The position numbers were made by a program, and so were the translations under genes. Below are positions 33,971 through 41,726 of a DNA stretch of 47,413 nucleotides, piece after piece. Under the pieces are notes generated by a model. The model did not search any database. It was not told the origin of the DNA and saw only the letters and a program-made list of their open reading frames with translations. Source of the DNA: Anaerolineae bacterium (lineage in GTDB: Bacteria > Chloroflexota > Anaerolineae > Aggregatilineales > J027); the NCBI GenBank assembly GCA_008933735.1, contig WBUL01000017.1:1-47413 (forward strand), written 5' to 3'. Numbering within the stretch: position 1 is the stretch's first letter; every line of letters starts with the position of its first letter.

Positions 33971-34762
33971 TTAGCTGGATGCACTGGCATAACGGCGCAG
34001 CGCAAAACGAAAAAACCATGAGGCTCCGATAAATAGCCCCGTCGTGAGCAGCAAATGACCTAACAAAAAAGCTGCTGACAGTCCTCCGGTAAGCGCCTGG
34101 GCAGGAACCGTCGTCATGATGCCAACGGGAATCACCCATGCCAGTACCAGTCGAAGCCAGCCAGGATATAAATCGAGAGGATAACGCGCCATCTGGAAAA
34201 TCCCATCAAACACCCAGGTAAACATGAAGCCTGGGCTCCAGAAAACGAGTGACACAAAAATCAGCAGAATCGAGTACAGCAGCATAACACCGGTAATCAG
34301 CGTGAGGGTAAAAATAAGCATGTCCGTCAGAGAAACTGTGTGTTCCAGCTCGATGACTGCTGCCGCCAGCACCCCGATACCAAGCGCAAGATCCACCAGC
34401 GCGAAGGACTCCCACATCCGCACACTGACCAGAAACTGTTTACTGACCGGACGCAGCAGCGTAAAGTCCAGGGTCCCGCGCCAGATGTCCCCATCCATGC
34501 CCGCCAGAGAATCCAGACTGGGGCCAATGAACAAACGCCGCAGCGCACTGAGGGTCAGATACACGCCCAGCAGAGCCAGTGTAGATGCAAAATCCCACCC
34601 GTTAATCGTGTTGACCTGTTCAAAGAGAACGACGATTCCAAGAATCCCTGTGATCAGACTCAAAACCGTATGCAGCACATTGATGAAAAAATTGGCACGG
34701 TAAGCCAGTTCCTGCTGAACCGACGCCCGGATAAAATGACCTATCAGCCTTACATGGTACAT
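33971..34762 (-). CDS. ABC-2 family permease, system 2 second subunit
   Basis: I chose the ATG at 34762, which has GGGAGG 5 nt upstream; the frame is open further up to 34825. The 263-residue protein has six helices and the DGDIWRGTLDFTLLRPVSKQF segment, the DGxxxxxLLRP motif of this exporter subgroup. It begins one base after the stop of the other permease gene. With that subunit and the ATPase it forms a complete exporter; the substrate is unknown. Confidence 0.85.
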   Translation of the reverse strand: MYHVRLIGHFIRASVQQELAYRANFFINVLHTVLSLITGILGIVVLFEQVNTINGWDFASTLALLGVYLTLSALRRLFIGPSLDSLAGMDGDIWRGTLDFTLLRPVSKQFLVSVRMWESFALVDLALGIGVLAAAVIELEHTVSLTDMLIFTLTLITGVMLLYSILLIFVSLVFWSPGFMFTWVFDGIFQMARYPLDLYPGWLRLVLAWVIPVGIMTTVPAQALTGGLSAAFLLGHLLLTTGLFIGASWFFRFALRRYASASS

Positions 34763-34763
34763 C

Positions 34764-35555
34764 TTAACCTCCCACCGCCGTGTAATGCCGGATTCCATAG
34801 CGCCACAACAGATGGCTGAACCCAAGTGCCACCGCCAACCAGCAGCCCTGGATGAAAAAACCCTCTCCTATTTCCGCTGCGCTCAACTGTCCGGTCAGGA
34901 TTTCTATCGGGAAGCCAATCATATACCGGAAAGGGAGATAGACCGCCGCCTGTCGGATCACCCCAGGCAGAAGGGGGATCGGTGCAACCTGCCCTGCCAG
35001 CAGGAATAACAGCGAATCCTGCACCGCCAGCAGGGCATCCGCCCGGGTTGCCCAGAACGCCAGCAGCGCCAGCCCGTAACCCCAGAAAAAGCGCAGCATC
35101 CACGCCAGACTTAACGCGGGCAGAAATGCCACGATGTGTTGTAGTTCAAAATCAACTTCCGGACGCAAGATTAGCGCCAGTACAGCCGTTATCGGAACGA
35201 CAAACAGCATGTAAACAATTTTCCCGGCGATCTCAGTTGCCAGAGTGTTATACAGAGGCGGCATTGGACGCAGGAGAATGGGATTCAACCCGCCGCTCCG
35301 AATGACATCCCCGACAGTCCAGTTGGTCTGTGAGTAGGTGAGCTGATTCACCAGGATTAACGCCAGGTAATAGACAATGAATGCATCACGGGAAAATGCC
35401 CCGATAGTCTGTTCTCCTGCTGCTGTAGACCACACAAACAGGTAAATCAGCGGCGGAATCATCCATCCAAAGGCCAGCACGAAGAAAAAACTGCGATATT
35501 GCAGCCACGATGCCCATGTAGCTTGAATCAGCACGATCCCTCCCCGGTGATTCAT
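34764..35555 (-). CDS. ABC-2 family permease, system 2 first subunit
   Basis: The protein is 263 residues from the ATG at 35555, which overlaps the ATPase stop as ATGA. A GTG at codon 8 (35534) has GGGGAGG right before it and may be the true start. Six helices are predicted. The VGDVIRSGGLNPILLRPMPPLYN segment carries the shared GxxxxxLLRP motif. Together with the next gene it gives a heterodimeric ABC-2 channel. Confidence 0.85.
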   Translation of the reverse strand: MNHRGGIVLIQATWASWLQYRSFFFVLAFGWMIPPLIYLFVWSTAAGEQTIGAFSRDAFIVYYLALILVNQLTYSQTNWTVGDVIRSGGLNPILLRPMPPLYNTLATEIAGKIVYMLFVVPITAVLALILRPEVDFELQHIVAFLPALSLAWMLRFFWGYGLALLAFWATRADALLAVQDSLLFLLAGQVAPIPLLPGVIRQAAVYLPFRYMIGFPIEILTGQLSAAEIGEGFFIQGCWLAVALGFSHLLWRYGIRHYTAVGG

Positions 35556-36529
35556 ATCAGCGCTCCCTGATACACCTGATCGATGACCGCCTCTATAGGT
35601 GGATTTTCAACCGCTAAATCCACGACTGGCAGTGTCTTCAACAGGTGGGCAGTAACAGCAGCGGATTCGGACTGGCTGACACGCAAAGTCAGTTGATTTT
35701 GCTCCTGCTCCAGCACATTGATCCCGGCAGGAAGGTTATCAAGATGACCATTGATACTGCTCAGGGTAAGACGGATTTGCTTGAATGGGGCGAGTTGGCG
35801 AGAAAGCGCCTGCAAATCTCCATCATAAATTAACTTCCCGTGATGAATCAGTACCACCCGCGAACACAATTCCACTACGTCTGCCATATAGTGGCTGGTC
35901 AGGATGATGGTCACATGGCTGGAGCGATTATAGGCCGCCAGAAATTGACGCAGCCGTTTTTGCATCGACACATCCAGGCCGAGAGTGGGTTCATCCAGAA
36001 ACAGAACTTTCGGACGGTACAGTAGAGCCGCCACCAGCTCACATTTCATTCGTTCTCCCAGCGAAAGGTTACGAACAGGCTTGGTCACAACGGCTGCCAT
36101 GTCCAGGAGATCGATTAATTCATCAAGGTTACGGCGGTATTCGGCAGCAGGTACACGGTAGATTTCACCGATCACCCGGAATGAATCAAGCGGTGGAATA
36201 TCCCACAAAAGCTGACTCTTGTTGCCCAGCACCATGCTGATGGATTTGAGATAATCCGGTTTACGCTCCCAGGGGATATATCCGGCAATACGAGCAGTAC
36301 CCCTTGTCGGATACAACAGCCCTGCCAGCATTTTGAGGGTGGTCGTTTTGCCCGCGCCGTTTGGCCCAAGCAGGGCAATCATCTCACCCGCATCGACAGT
36401 GAAACTAACGTCACAGACGGCTTCAACCTCCTGATAATTCGGCTTAAACAGGCTCTTGATAGAAGCGGTTAAGCCGGCCTGCCGTTCTGAAACCCGGTAA
36501 GTTTTGGAGAGATTCTGAACCTGAATCAT
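35552..36529 (-). CDS. ABC-2 exporter ATPase (DrrA-like), system 2
   Basis: The 325-residue ATPase shows Walker A GPNGAGKTT (about 55-63), the signature LSLGERMKCELVAALL, Walker B VLFLDEPTLGLD and the switch His in LTSHYMADVVE. The shared N-terminal insert (ASIKSLFKPNYQEVEAV) and the GYIPWERK segment mark it as a paralogue of the system 1 ATPase. A GGAGG site precedes the ATG. The 110-bp upstream region has direct repeats and is shared with the MerR gene end, so MerR control is plausible. Confidence 0.93.
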   Translation of the reverse strand: MIQVQNLSKTYRVSERQAGLTASIKSLFKPNYQEVEAVCDVSFTVDAGEMIALLGPNGAGKTTTLKMLAGLLYPTRGTARIAGYIPWERKPDYLKSISMVLGNKSQLLWDIPPLDSFRVIGEIYRVPAAEYRRNLDELIDLLDMAAVVTKPVRNLSLGERMKCELVAALLYRPKVLFLDEPTLGLDVSMQKRLRQFLAAYNRSSHVTIILTSHYMADVVELCSRVVLIHHGKLIYDGDLQALSRQLAPFKQIRLTLSSINGHLDNLPAGINVLEQEQNQLTLRVSQSESAAVTAHLLKTLPVVDLAVENPPIEAVIDQVYQGALI

Positions 36530-36559
36530 GTGTCCTCCGTTTGCTCCACCCTCTATCGT

Positions 36560-36571
36560 ACAACCCTGGTG
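36560..36571. repeat. Direct repeat copy 1 (ACAACCCTGGTG) in the exporter 2 promoter region
   Basis: This 12-bp sequence occurs twice in the 110-bp gap between the MerR gene and the exporter ATPase. The copies are 54 bp apart, near five helical turns, so they face the same side. It may be a regulator site. Between them a weak TTGTGA, 19 bp, TAATAC promoter on the minus strand has the long spacer typical of MerR-activated promoters, but the match is poor. Confidence 0.5.
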
Positions 36572-36613
36572 TATTACTGGAGGATTCAGGCAATATCACA
36601 ACACAGAGGAAAC

Positions 36614-36625
36614 ACAACCCTGGTG
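36614..36625. repeat. Direct repeat copy 2 (ACAACCCTGGTG) in the exporter 2 promoter region
   Basis: This is the second exact copy of the 12-bp repeat, just after the end of the MerR gene. Exact recurrence in non-coding DNA over such a short span is unlikely by chance and suggests a protein-binding site for the adjacent regulator. Confidence 0.5.
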
Positions 36626-36638
36626 AGCAAATGGAGGG

Positions 36639-37382
36639 TTAGCCCCACTTATGAATCATGGTTTCCAGTTGGGCGATGATTTCCAGCGCACGCTGCTCCT
36701 GCGCTTTGAGCGCAGTCAGCCACTGATCCGCCGCCGTATAAACATCTTCATCGGAGCGCGGGGTATCAAGCATCTGCCCCAAATTGTCGCGCTGACCTTC
36801 GTCAAAGGCCCGCAGCATCCGCAAGATTGCCATCATGCTGTAACCCACCTGCCGCAGCATTCGAATCACACGCAGACGGCCAATCTCACTGGCGGTATAC
36901 TGGCGATAGCCGTTGTGCGGGCTGCGCGGCACTTCGATCAGGCCGTTACGCTCCCAATTTCGTAACATATCAATAGTTACACTTAGCAGTTTCGCAACAC
37001 CGCCGATTTGCAGCGGCTGACTGGTTGTATCCGCTGCGCTGCCCCTGGCCCATCGTTCCAGGAATGCAATCGCTGCTTCGGCGTGCACGGTCTCGGCACG
37101 GATATTTGCCAGATAAAGGTAGGCTTGTTCCAGCGCCTCCCCTAAATTACCATGTGCCGCCTGTACCACCAGATTCAAAGCAGGCGCTTTGCCACCAGGG
37201 TAAGGGGCATGAAGGGCAGTCCGCGCTAATCGCATCTGGTCAAGATGCTGTCCAGTATACAACCGATATCCCGCACGACTGCGGGGGATCGGCGGCAAAA
37301 AACCCCATTCCTCGTACAATCGCACCGTATTGGGATGTACGCCGACAGCCCTGGCAATCTCTGTGGTGCGGAGATATTTCAC
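36639..37382 (-). CDS. MerR-family regulator with two HTH domains
   Basis: The 247-residue protein carries two MerR-type winged HTH units: residues about 4-55 (RTTEIARAVGVHPNTVRLYEEWGFLPP, then AGYRLYTGQHLDQM) and about 123-190 (LQIGGVAKLLSVTIDMLRNWERNGLI, then NGYRQYTASEIGRL). The C-terminal 50 residues are a helix that would dimerise. MerR proteins normally have one HTH per chain and act as dimers, so a tandem is unusual. No metal-binding Cys cluster is present, so a drug or other small ligand is more likely. The GTG start overlaps the helicase stop, and exporter 2 follows downstream. Confidence 0.88.
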   Translation of the reverse strand: MKYLRTTEIARAVGVHPNTVRLYEEWGFLPPIPRSRAGYRLYTGQHLDQMRLARTALHAPYPGGKAPALNLVVQAAHGNLGEALEQAYLYLANIRAETVHAEAAIAFLERWARGSAADTTSQPLQIGGVAKLLSVTIDMLRNWERNGLIEVPRSPHNGYRQYTASEIGRLRVIRMLRQVGYSMMAILRMLRAFDEGQRDNLGQMLDTPRSDEDVYTAADQWLTALKAQEQRALEIIAQLETMIHKWG

Positions 37383-39562
37383 GACTCTAATTTCAGGAAT
37401 TCTCCGTCCAGCCGTTTGAGGCCGACAGTCTCAAACTTGACCTGTACTTCTTCGATGTCGGAAAGAACTTTGGACGAAATGACCACCCCGCGTCCAAAGA
37501 TCGAATGAGAAACAATCGCACCCTGATAGAATTTAGGGTCGGGCGGCTGATAATCTCGCATGGATTCAAGCGTTGTGGCCCAGCGCATCTCACGGTAAGC
37601 CCGCTGGGCATCACGAGACGCCTGCATGGGAGAATGACGCACCGTAATATCAGCAGGCAGATCATCTAAGAAACGGGAAGGCTCAGTATACTCCGCGCTA
37701 AAGTAACCACGTCGAGTGACGGCATGGGTAATGTACAGCCTTTCCTTGGCACGGGTAATTCCCACATAAAACAGGCGACGCTCTTCCGCCAGTTGATAAG
37801 CTTCCAGCAGGGAACGTTCATGCGGAAGCAGCCTTTCTTCCAACCCGACCAGAAAGACCACCGGGAATTCTAACCCTTTTGCAGAATGCAGGGTCAGCAA
37901 AACCGGCGCATCCTGTTCATCATCCACCTGATCCAGATCAGACACCAGAGCCAGCGATTCCAGCATTGTGCCGAGGCTCATCCCTTCATATTCGCTGACG
38001 ACACGGCGCAGTTCGTATATATTTTCGATACGGGCGGCATCCTCTTCCCGTCTTTTATCTCCAAGGTGCGATTCATAATTTGAATCCTTGAGGATGGTAT
38101 CAAACAAATCCGCCAATCCGTGTTCATCGGAGTCACGCACAGAAACCCAGTGGATAACCATTTCAGCAAAGCCGCGCAGAGATGCGGCTGCCTTTCCGGA
38201 AAAAAACGGTGTGTGAGTGCCTTTGACGAGTTCATGGAAGGCTTCTTCCTGCCCCCCATCCAACTGCCGCACCCACTGGGCAAAGGCCTGATAGGTTTTC
38301 TGACCAATCCCACGCGGCGGCACATTGATAATCCTTTCCAGGGAGATGGCATCATTTGGGTTGTTCACCAACCGCAGATAGGCCATCATGTCTTTAATTT
38401 CGCGCCGTTCGTAGAATCGAATGCCGCCGACAATACGATAGGGCATCCGTGCCTGGACAAAGCTGTCTTCAATCATCCGGGACTGGAAATTGGTGCGGTA
38501 CATGATCGCAAAATCGGACAGGTTGTAGCCTTCTTCCTCATGCAGCCGTTTAATTTTGTCAATGATGAATCCCCCTTCCGCATTGTCTGTGTACAGTTCA
38601 TGCACCTCAATAAGCGGCCCTTTGGTTCGCTTGCTGACCAGATTCCGCTTGATATGGCTGGGGTCTTTGCGAATCACGGACATCGCTGCATCCAGAATTA
38701 ACTGGTGCGAGCGGTAATTCTCATTCAGGGGAATTGTTTTGAGTTCAGGAAAATCTTTCTGGATGCGCTGTACATTGCGGTAATCTGCCCCACGAAAACT
38801 ATAGATGCTCTGGTCGGGGTCGCCCACCACAAATAAATTACGGTCGCGCTGGCTCAACAGGCGCATGAGCTCGTACTGCGCCACGTTGGTATCCTGAAAC
38901 TCATCCACCAGAAAAAACTTGAACAGATTCTGATACTTAAACAATACATCGGGATGTTCGCGGAACAGGATCACTACCTGCATCAGTAAATCATCAAAAT
39001 CCATCGCATTGCTGCGTTCCAGTCTGTCCATGTAGTGTTTATAAACCTGCTTGACCAGCCTTTCACGTGGGTCGATCCCATCGGGCAAGTCTTCAGGCAG
39101 GATCAATTCATTTTTGGCGTTAGAAATCGACCCCAGAAGCGAATTCGGGCTGTATTTCTTAGGGTCTTTTTTCAGGTCGTGCAAAATGCCCTTAATCAGG
39201 CTCACCTGGTCGCTGGTGTCGTATATGGTGTAATTGCTCTTATAGGGTGTATGTTCAGCTTCCTTACGCAGAATACGGGCACAAATGGAATGAAATGTTC
39301 CTACGGTCAGACCGCGCAGTTGATTGCCAAGCAGCCGTTCCAGGCGTTCTTTCATTTCATCGGCGGCCTTGTTGGTAAACGTGACCGCCATAATGTGTAT
39401 CGGCTGAATACCACACGCTTTTACCATATAAGCGATACGATGGGTCAGAACGCGGGTCTTGCCGCTCCCTGGCCCCGCCAGCACCAACACCGGCCCCTCG
39501 ATCGTTGTGACCGCTTCATGTTGTTCTTTATTTAACGGGTCAAGAATCGGATTACTAACCAC
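37379..39562 (-). CDS. UvrD/PcrA-type superfamily 1 DNA helicase
   Basis: The 727-residue 3'-5' helicase shows all SF1A motifs: motif Q LNKEQHEAV, motif I GPGSGKT (about 29-35), Ia TFTNKAADEMKER, II FFLVDEFQDTN, III VGDPDQSIYSFRGA, IV ENYRSHQ, V LLTLHSAKGLEFPVVFLVG and VI RRLFYVGITRAKERL. The last 50 residues (GRGVVISSKVLSDIEEVQVKFETVGLKRL) are the Tudor-like tail found in PcrA, which binds RNA polymerase. The role is nucleotide excision repair and removal of proteins from DNA. It is followed by the MerR gene with a GTGA overlap. Confidence 0.93.
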   Translation of the reverse strand: MVSNPILDPLNKEQHEAVTTIEGPVLVLAGPGSGKTRVLTHRIAYMVKACGIQPIHIMAVTFTNKAADEMKERLERLLGNQLRGLTVGTFHSICARILRKEAEHTPYKSNYTIYDTSDQVSLIKGILHDLKKDPKKYSPNSLLGSISNAKNELILPEDLPDGIDPRERLVKQVYKHYMDRLERSNAMDFDDLLMQVVILFREHPDVLFKYQNLFKFFLVDEFQDTNVAQYELMRLLSQRDRNLFVVGDPDQSIYSFRGADYRNVQRIQKDFPELKTIPLNENYRSHQLILDAAMSVIRKDPSHIKRNLVSKRTKGPLIEVHELYTDNAEGGFIIDKIKRLHEEEGYNLSDFAIMYRTNFQSRMIEDSFVQARMPYRIVGGIRFYERREIKDMMAYLRLVNNPNDAISLERIINVPPRGIGQKTYQAFAQWVRQLDGGQEEAFHELVKGTHTPFFSGKAAASLRGFAEMVIHWVSVRDSDEHGLADLFDTILKDSNYESHLGDKRREEDAARIENIYELRRVVSEYEGMSLGTMLESLALVSDLDQVDDEQDAPVLLTLHSAKGLEFPVVFLVGLEERLLPHERSLLEAYQLAEERRLFYVGITRAKERLYITHAVTRRGYFSAEYTEPSRFLDDLPADITVRHSPMQASRDAQRAYREMRWATTLESMRDYQPPDPKFYQGAIVSHSIFGRGVVISSKVLSDIEEVQVKFETVGLKRLDGEFLKLES

Positions 39563-39672
39563 CAGAAATCCCTATAGCTTGCTATCAAGATAAGTATAAC
39601 GTGACTCCGGTTAGAATGTGGCACAAACCGCCCCAGGGTTAACCCCCAGGGCAGTCACAGAATTAAGGGATG

Positions 39673-40926
39673 TTATCCAATAGAGGAAGGAGATTTGAGT
39701 TCCGAGGTGGGAAAAGGTAATACTTCAGGCGGCAGGGGATGGGGTTCAATACCCTTAAATGCAGGCAGGTAACGCATCCCCAGGCTGAAAGCGAGTGTCA
39801 AAATCGAAAGAACGGCAAAGGTGGTCGCCCACTCTGTCCAGGCGGGTGTGTACTCACTCACCAATGGCGAGGTGAGCGGTGGGTTTTCTGAAAGCGGTTG
39901 GGTGAAAGCCAGCAGAGTCGTGTGCCAGCGATTCGCCACCAGGCCCGCCAGCACCAACCCGCAGCCAATGAACAGCATGGTCAGATTTTGGCGGAAGTAC
40001 GCTCGTATGAGCAAAAACCCGGCGACAACCCCGCCCAGTACAATTTCCCATGCCCAGAAAGTGACCGCGAACGGCCCTTCCGAAAGATCGGTGAAGGCCT
40101 CTGTTTTCCCCGGTACATACCCATAATTCCCCGCTGTTGTGTCCCAGAAACGCATATACAGGTACACCAGCAGCACGAGCCCAGCGATTTGTCCGACTTC
40201 AAGCAGGATAGCCTTTGGTACAAGCGTGCGGTTGCCCAGCCACTGTACGATTAAGGTCATGTGAATAGTAAAAGACATCCCTGCCGCCACCGCCGACACA
40301 ATAAACAGGAGCGGCATGGTTGCACGGAACAAAAAGGCACGGCCAATCACCACACCATACGTCCCGCCCAGGCTGGATTGATGCAGAAGCGAGAGGCACA
40401 AACCAATAATGGCGAGCACAGGCGCGAACCGATGAACACGATGGGCAAGATTATGCAGCCATTTGTATTTTGCCAGGAAAGGCAGTTCCGCTACCATCGG
40501 AAAGACTTCCAGCACCAGCACCGAAAAATACAGTGTGATGCACATGGTCACTTCCCACAGCATTGAGTGGACATTCCAATACACCCACCCATGCCAAAAG
40601 CGGTCAGGCCGCCCAATATCCAACGCCAGTGCCATCAATGCCCCGCTATAACCGAGGATGCCAATAAATACGGCGATTCGCGCCAGGGGTTGGTACTGTT
40701 CACGCCCAATCAGGTAAGTCATGGCCGAGAGCGAGAATGCACCAGCACTCAACCCAATACACGACAGGTCAAGTACAATCCATAATCCCCAGGGCGAGCC
40801 ATCGGTCAGATTCGTCACAACCAGACCCTGGGTCAGGATCAGGAAGGTCGCGTATAGGCCAACCAGAATCACAATCCCCAGAAAGCCAACCCAGATCCAG
40901 AAGAGGTTTTGACGTACAAAATTCAT
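39673..40926 (-). CDS. NrfD/HybB-like integral membrane quinone-interacting protein
   Basis: The 417-residue protein has about ten helices and the NrfD/HybB/HmcC pattern: GSPWGLWIVLDLSCIGLSAGAF, LALDIGRPDRFWHGWVYWNV then HSMLWEVTMC, and a VLHRFAPVLAIIGLCLSLLHQSSLG-like stretch near the middle. Related subunits exchange electrons with quinones for FeS and cytochrome partners. The C-terminal 35 residues are a Pro-rich soluble tail. It starts 8 bp after the ferredoxin gene, with GAGGTG as ribosome site, and is the last gene of the module. Confidence 0.88.
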   Translation of the reverse strand: MNFVRQNLFWIWVGFLGIVILVGLYATFLILTQGLVVTNLTDGSPWGLWIVLDLSCIGLSAGAFSLSAMTYLIGREQYQPLARIAVFIGILGYSGALMALALDIGRPDRFWHGWVYWNVHSMLWEVTMCITLYFSVLVLEVFPMVAELPFLAKYKWLHNLAHRVHRFAPVLAIIGLCLSLLHQSSLGGTYGVVIGRAFLFRATMPLLFIVSAVAAGMSFTIHMTLIVQWLGNRTLVPKAILLEVGQIAGLVLLVYLYMRFWDTTAGNYGYVPGKTEAFTDLSEGPFAVTFWAWEIVLGGVVAGFLLIRAYFRQNLTMLFIGCGLVLAGLVANRWHTTLLAFTQPLSENPPLTSPLVSEYTPAWTEWATTFAVLSILTLAFSLGMRYLPAFKGIEPHPLPPEVLPFPTSELKSPSSIG

Positions 40927-40934
40927 AACTCACC

Positions 40935-41726
40935 TCACAACGGCAGCAGATAAAACACGCGGGGATTTGTACCGAGCTCACTCCGCAAGACGATGGCCTG
41001 CCGTCCTCTGATAGCCCGTGAAGCCGGACTATTAGGATCGCGCAGATCACCAAAACGCCGGGCTTCCGTCGGACAAATCACACAGCAGGCCGGTGTTGCT
41101 GCCGGATCGTAGCCGGGGGTTAAACCACGTTCCTTGGCTGCATCCAGACGATGAGCACAGAAAGTGCATTTTTCGACCACACCGCGTGGGCGGCGAGTTA
41201 CCTCGGTAACTCCCCACGTCGGCACCTGCGGATTGGGGTCTTCGTTTTTCTCCCAGTTGAAAACGCGCACCCCATAAGGACAGGCGACCATGCAGTACCG
41301 GCAGCCAATGCAGCGGTCATAGTCCATTGCGACCAACCCATCCTCACGGTGATACGTCGCATTGACCGGGCAAACTTCCACACACGGCGCATGTTCGCAG
41401 TGCATACAGGGACGGGGGAGATAAACGGGCTTGTCGAACGTTTTTTCATCCCGCAGAATAATGTTCCAGAGATGCCCGCTGGCAGTATCATTGGTCGCCT
41501 GGCAGGCGTAAGCACATCGTTCACAACCGATACACGTTTGCAGATCGATCACCATCGCCCAATACGGCCCCCCAGGACTGACCTCACTGTGTGCGGCTTC
41601 GCCAGCCGGGTCATCGTGGGCGACAAAGTTCCGTCTGACCCATTCACCCCCTGCCAGGGCTACCCCCAGCCCCAGTAAGAGTTTGAGAAATTCACGACGA
41701 TCTAATTCGCGGGTAAACTCACTCAT
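40935..41726 (-). CDS. Tat-exported four-cluster ferredoxin (HmcB/NrfC/DmsB type)
   Basis: The 263-residue subunit starts at the ATG that overlaps the cytochrome stop (ATGA). A Tat signal is seen at the N-terminus: DRREFLK followed by the hydrophobic LLLGLGVALAGG. Four ferredoxin-type Cys groups follow: CIGCERCAYAC, CMHCEHAPCVEVCP, CIGCRYCMVACP and CTFCAHRL...CCVICP. Such proteins carry electrons between the NrfD-type quinone subunit and an exported partner, here most likely the multihaem cytochrome. No molybdopterin catalytic gene is in the operon. Confidence 0.92.
   Translation of the reverse strand: MSEFTRELDRREFLKLLLGLGVALAGGEWVRRNFVAHDDPAGEAAHSEVSPGGPYWAMVIDLQTCIGCERCAYACQATNDTASGHLWNIILRDEKTFDKPVYLPRPCMHCEHAPCVEVCPVNATYHREDGLVAMDYDRCIGCRYCMVACPYGVRVFNWEKNEDPNPQVPTWGVTEVTRRPRGVVEKCTFCAHRLDAAKERGLTPGYDPAATPACCVICPTEARRFGDLRDPNSPASRAIRGRQAIVLRSELGTNPRVFYLLPL

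Noticed and set aside
39600..39665. Terminator after the NrfD-like gene at GGGTTAACCC
   Set aside because: The palindrome is short, the flanking CCCTGGGG copies are direct rather than inverted repeats, and no T run follows on the minus strand.
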